A stretch of DNA of 54,152 bases from assembly GCA_018820855.1 (NCBI GenBank), contig JAHJNL010000019.1:1-54152 (forward strand). The letters run 5' to 3'. Shown one piece after another: positions 51,703 through 54,152 of the stretch. Positions within the stretch are counted from its first letter, which is position 1. Every line of letters begins with the position of its first letter. Origin of the DNA: Pseudomonadota bacterium. Lineage in GTDB: Bacteria > Desulfobacterota > Desulfobulbia > Desulfobulbales > Desulfocapsaceae. The notes under the pieces are model-generated. The model did not search any database and was not told the DNA's origin. It was given only the letters and a program-made list of their open reading frames with translations. The translations under genes were made by a program, and so were the position numbers.

Positions 51703-53229
51703 CTAGCTCCTTTTTTTGTTGTCTGTTAACAGGTCTGTTTCTTTGTTATGCCCAGGGTGTTCAAGAGTGTGATCTGTGAATGATTCGTCTTGTGGCAAAT
51801 GATTGTTAATCAGGTTGTGGGTGTTGAGCACCAGGATATGTTCATTTATTTCTCTTTCACCAACGAATTCAATGAGACGATCCAGGGTATCTTTTTTCGG
51901 CTGCAATTGAGGGTTTAATGACGGTGTTGCGTGAAACTGTTCCTGTTTGTAAATGGTGACAATAGTATCAACCTGCAAGGCTACAACGTGTTTACTGTCA
52001 CTGCAGATTATCAGTCTGGAGCCGCTTGCCTCCTGGGCATGTTCTGGATAACCGTAGAATTGGCGCAGATTGATCACCGGGATAATCTGTCCTCGCAGGT
52101 TGAGGACTTTGGAGTCAAAGCCCGTTGCTGCAGGAATGGACATAAGCATATTAGGTTCTATGATTTCCTGCACATCCTTGAGTTCTATGGCAAAGTGTTT
52201 TCCGATGGAAAAGATGAGATAACAGTTTTCTGTGATCAGGTGCCTGGCCTTGGCTACTACAGCTTCTTCTGTGCCATCATCACTTTTGATTCGGGCCATG
52301 GATCGGAGGAGCTCCATTTGGGACGCGACAAGGCTTACTACATCAAGGAGCATGATGTTGCGGCCAGGAACAGGCTCGTAAATACCGGCTACTGATTGCT
52401 CTTTTTTTCTCGGCATGGGGAGAATCTCTTCGTTGACCACAGTGAGGATCTCACGTATTTCATCAATGATCATACCAAAGATCAGAGAATCAGTGGACAT
52501 GATCAGGATTCGACTTGATTCCCCGTGTCCTTCTGCAGGTGCTCCACCGTTGAGTAGGGAACCTGCACTCATGACCGGGATAGTGTGGCCTCGTAGCTGC
52601 AGGGCACCTTCCAGGCTGCCGGTTTTGAACATGTCATCGATGTCGGTGAGAAAGGTGAGTTCCCGTGAATTTTCCACAGGAACTCCATACTCTCGACCAC
52701 CACAAGAAAAGATGACATATCTGGAATAGGTTCGGTCCTTGGATATTTGACTGTGGGGCCTGGTAATGACGTCCTGATCTGCAAGCAGTTTACTGCTGTG
52801 AAAGAGCCTGCTCAGATCAAGGACTTCAAGGGTACGATGTTCTTTTTCGAGGGTGATCAGGTCAGAGATGACATAATCGTCAGACTGTAGGGCGGGTCGG
52901 ACAGGAATGAGTTTTGATTTATCTACCCGCAAGACTTCTTTTATGTCGTCAAAGAGAAGGCCGAATCTTTGATTGGCGAGAATAATAACCGCAATCTTGG
53001 AATTTTTGTCATAATCCGATTTTTTCAGACCCAGTCGTTTCTTCAGGTTGAGTACCGGAATGACCTTATCGCGAAGATGCATGATACCCTGAAGAAAGGG
53101 GACACTGGCCGGTAGGGGCTGGATATTGCCGGTAATGGGTGTGGCTTCCGTAACGCTTTCTGCTGCGATGGCAATTTCAAGTCCCTGTTCCCGATCTAGA
53201 ATGAATGACGCAAAAAGTTGTTCAGTCAT
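51703..53229 (-). CDS. Triple-CheW scaffold protein
   Basis: 508 residues with three CheW-like domains in tandem (about 5-150, 165-310 and 330-480). Repeated family elements are visible: FLQGIMHLRDKVIPVLNLKKRLG, LQLRGHTIPVMSAGSLL, LNLRGQIIPVINLRQFYG. CheW domains bridge chemoreceptors to CheA kinases; a protein with three could crosslink larger arrays. It is upstream of, and co-transcribed with, the multi-PAS MCP. AGGAGG lies 9 nt before the ATG. No CheA is in the window, so the kinase comes from elsewhere. Spanning 53266-53311 an ATAAATGTGG/CCACATTTAT inverted repeat lies in its promoter region. Confidence 0.9.
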   Translation of the reverse strand: MTEQLFASFILDREQGLEIAIAAESVTEATPITGNIQPLPASVPFLQGIMHLRDKVIPVLNLKKRLGLKKSDYDKNSKIAVIILANQRFGLLFDDIKEVLRVDKSKLIPVRPALQSDDYVISDLITLEKEHRTLEVLDLSRLFHSSKLLADQDVITRPHSQISKDRTYSRYVIFSCGGREYGVPVENSRELTFLTDIDDMFKTGSLEGALQLRGHTIPVMSAGSLLNGGAPAEGHGESSRILIMSTDSLIFGMIIDEIREILTVVNEEILPMPRKKEQSVAGIYEPVPGRNIMLLDVVSLVASQMELLRSMARIKSDDGTEEAVVAKARHLITENCYLIFSIGKHFAIELKDVQEIIEPNMLMSIPAATGFDSKVLNLRGQIIPVINLRQFYGYPEHAQEASGSRLIICSDSKHVVALQVDTIVTIYKQEQFHATPSLNPQLQPKKDTLDRLIEFVGEREINEHILVLNTHNLINNHLPQDESFTDHTLEHPGHNKETDLLTDNKKRS

Positions 53230-53265
53230 GACCAGTCGCCTCCTGTGTAGAGTGTTATCGATGAA

Positions 53266-53311
53266 ATAAATGTGGTCATTACGGGTATAGTCTCACAACT
53301 GCCACATTTAT
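53266..53311. promoter_or_regulatory. Inverted repeat in the promoter of the chemosensory operon
   Basis: ATAAATGTGG (53266-53275) and CCACATTTAT (53302-53311) are 10-bp perfect arms separated by 26 bp. They start about 37 bp upstream of the triple-CheW start codon. The spacing could fit a dimeric regulator binding on both sides of a promoter. No regulator was identified. Confidence 0.35.
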
Positions 53312-53464
53312 AGAAGGGATATCGTAAGCATAGTGAAAAAATATTTTTTACTGTTGTCCATTGTATTTTTTGCTTATCTGCCTGACGATTTGGTGGGTAT
53401 GATAGGGTTTTTATTTCCAGTAGTTAGCTTGTCAGCATGTCATGTGAGGAAAAGTGTCAGATGC

Positions 53465-53672
53465 AGGGAGATCAGGTCGGAAATGACATAGTCTTCGGAC
53501 TGGAGAGCGGGTTGTCTCGGAATTAGCAGAGATTCTTCTACTCGCAGAACTTCGCGAATGTCATCAAAAAGCAGTCCGAAGCGCTGGTTTGCCAGCATGA
53601 CCACTGCAATCTTGGCATCTTTGTCCTACTCCGAACTGCTCAGTCCCAGCCGTTTTTCAGATTGAGTATTCA
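53465..53672 (-). pseudogene. CheW-domain relic, partial duplicate of the triple-CheW gene
   Basis: The minus strand reads KRLGLSSSE, a stop, then DKDAKIAVVMLANQRFGLLF, DDIREVLRVEESLLIP and QPALQSEDYVISDLI. This is clearly homologous to residues about 63-125 of the adjacent triple-CheW protein (KKRLGLKKSDYDKNSKIAVI, LLFDDIKEVLRVD, ALQSDDYVISDLITL). It has lost both ends and bears an in-frame stop, so it is a duplication remnant. Confidence 0.8.
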
Positions 53673-53889
53673 CTTTTTTTCCATCAGAGTAACATTTTCA
53701 TAGGAAAAATCTTATCACTAGAAAAATAATAAACACTAATGATAATCGTAATAAAAAACTAACAAATTGATGTTTAAAATGTAGAATTATCAGTAATATC
53801 AATTTTATATGAATAGAAAATTTTTGGAACCAAAAGACCCTGGAGGATACAAAGGGGACTGGTTTATGGAGGGGGATTACAGATATGTT

Positions 53890-53942
53890 ATCAATGTGGT
53901 ACCAGGCGGGATGCTTTGTAGGTCATATGGTACCACATTGAT
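53890..53942. terminator. Perfect 15-bp inverted repeat at the nitroreductase 3' end
   Basis: ATCAATGTGGTACCA (53890-53904) and TGGTACCACATTGAT (53928-53942) are exactly complementary, with a 23-nt loop. The plus strand continues TTTTT. On the minus strand it begins 3 bp after the nitroreductase stop, so it is probably the gene's terminator or 3' stabiliser, although the T-run is on the opposite strand. Confidence 0.5.
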
Positions 53943-53944
53943 TT

Positions 53945-54152
53945 TTATTCGAGCCAGCGACAGAACTCTTTCGTCTCTGCCCGTTCCGTACGATAAGCAT
54001 TGGCAGGAGATGCCATATCCGGGTAACCGACGGAGAGCCCGAGAACCAGTCGCTTGGAGGCCGGGACACCAAGGAATTCTTTGACCTCTTTTGCATAATC
54101 GGTGGCAAAGGCCTGGGGAACCGTGGCCAGTCCTTTGGCGTGGGCGGCAAGC
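53945..54152 (-). CDS. Nitroreductase-family protein, C-terminal end (runs off right edge)
   Basis: The minus strand codes for about 68 residues: AAHAKGLATVPQAFATDYAK, KEFLGVPASKRLVLGLSVGY, PDMASPANAYRTERAE, then FCRWLE and a TAA at 53945. The pattern L-x-x-x-A-x-x-x-G-L-x-T, LGxP-x-x-x-x-x-x-x-x-x-GY-P-x-x-x-x-x-N matches the C-terminal part of FMN-dependent nitroreductases. The N-terminal FMN-binding and dimer regions lie outside the window, so the exact subtype is unknown. It is read leftwards and followed by a strong hairpin. Confidence 0.8.
   Translation of the reverse strand, partial: LAAHAKGLATVPQAFATDYAKEVKEFLGVPASKRLVLGLSVGYPDMASPANAYRTERAETKEFCRWLE

Larger units (their letters stand above)
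53230..53944. other. Intergenic region between the CheW operon and the nitroreductase gene
   Basis: About 715 bp containing the operon promoter with its inverted repeat, the CheW relic (53465-53672), an A/T-rich stretch (53690-53820) and the inverted repeat at 53890-53942. A plus-strand reading frame from 53809 crosses the inverted repeat and the nitroreductase end and is not credible as a gene. Confidence 0.5.

Noticed and set aside
53809-54084. 91-codon plus-strand reading frame over the nitroreductase end
   Set aside because: It crosses a 15-bp inverted repeat and runs antisense to a clear nitroreductase C-terminus; no family similarity.

Overview
The window looks like a chromosomal segment of a Gram-negative bacterium, most likely a Desulfobacterota member of the Desulfobulbales type. 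This is inferred from overall gene flavour: a sucrose synthase/fructokinase pair, a soluble multi-PAS chemoreceptor with cysteine motifs, a triple-CheW protein, AMMECR1 and YkgJ-type cysteine-cluster proteins. It is not proven by a marker gene. No rRNA, tRNA or CRISPR array was recognised.

Layout. 1-1789: divergent sucrose synthase (partial, with an in-frame amber codon) and PfkB sugar kinase, a small sucrose unit. 1863-3584: a secreted protein of unknown function and an FNR-type flavin reductase. 4124-15688: a three-gene + strand operon encoding a 2486-residue exported multidomain protein (carboxypeptidase-regulatory-like domains, five PPC-like repeats, Ig/CARDB domains and a toxin-like helical C-terminus), an exported HEAT-repeat protein of about 1157 residues and a four-helix membrane protein. 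15755-16987: an MFS permease. 17171-22118: a minus-strand cluster of DUF4062 (frame-disrupted), metallophosphoesterase, CHAT protease with a TPR-like tail, RyR-domain protein and an unknown 146-residue protein, which resembles a predicted nucleotide/effector conflict (immune) system. 22612-29172: an exported lytic transglycosylase, a RAYT transposase relic, and a CHASE4 histidine kinase overlapping a REC-GGDEF-EAL regulator. Three copies of an intergenic repeat lie in this part.

29332-33163: an accessory strip of small genes (membrane proteins, an uncharacterised two-gene module flanked by short direct repeats, a PliI-type lysozyme inhibitor, a methyltransferase-like protein). 33164-34382 is non-coding and holds a pair of diverged direct repeats of about 290 bp around two inverted REP-like hairpins. 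34383-48573 is more housekeeping in character: RlmKL, thioredoxin-like protein, amidohydrolase, an amino-acid ABC importer lacking its ATPase, LysE exporter, KAS III-like enzyme, AMMECR1, cysteine-cluster proteins, NUDIX hydrolase, DEAD-box helicase, and a deacetylase/acetyltransferase overlapping pair. 48625-53229: a chemosensory operon (triple CheW, then a PAS6-MCP whose PAS units are 366-bp tandem repeats), followed by a CheW relic and the end of a nitroreductase gene at the right edge.

The two best candidates for an undescribed system are the CHAT/MPE/DUF4062/RyR cluster and the exported giant protein/HEAT protein/membrane protein operon.
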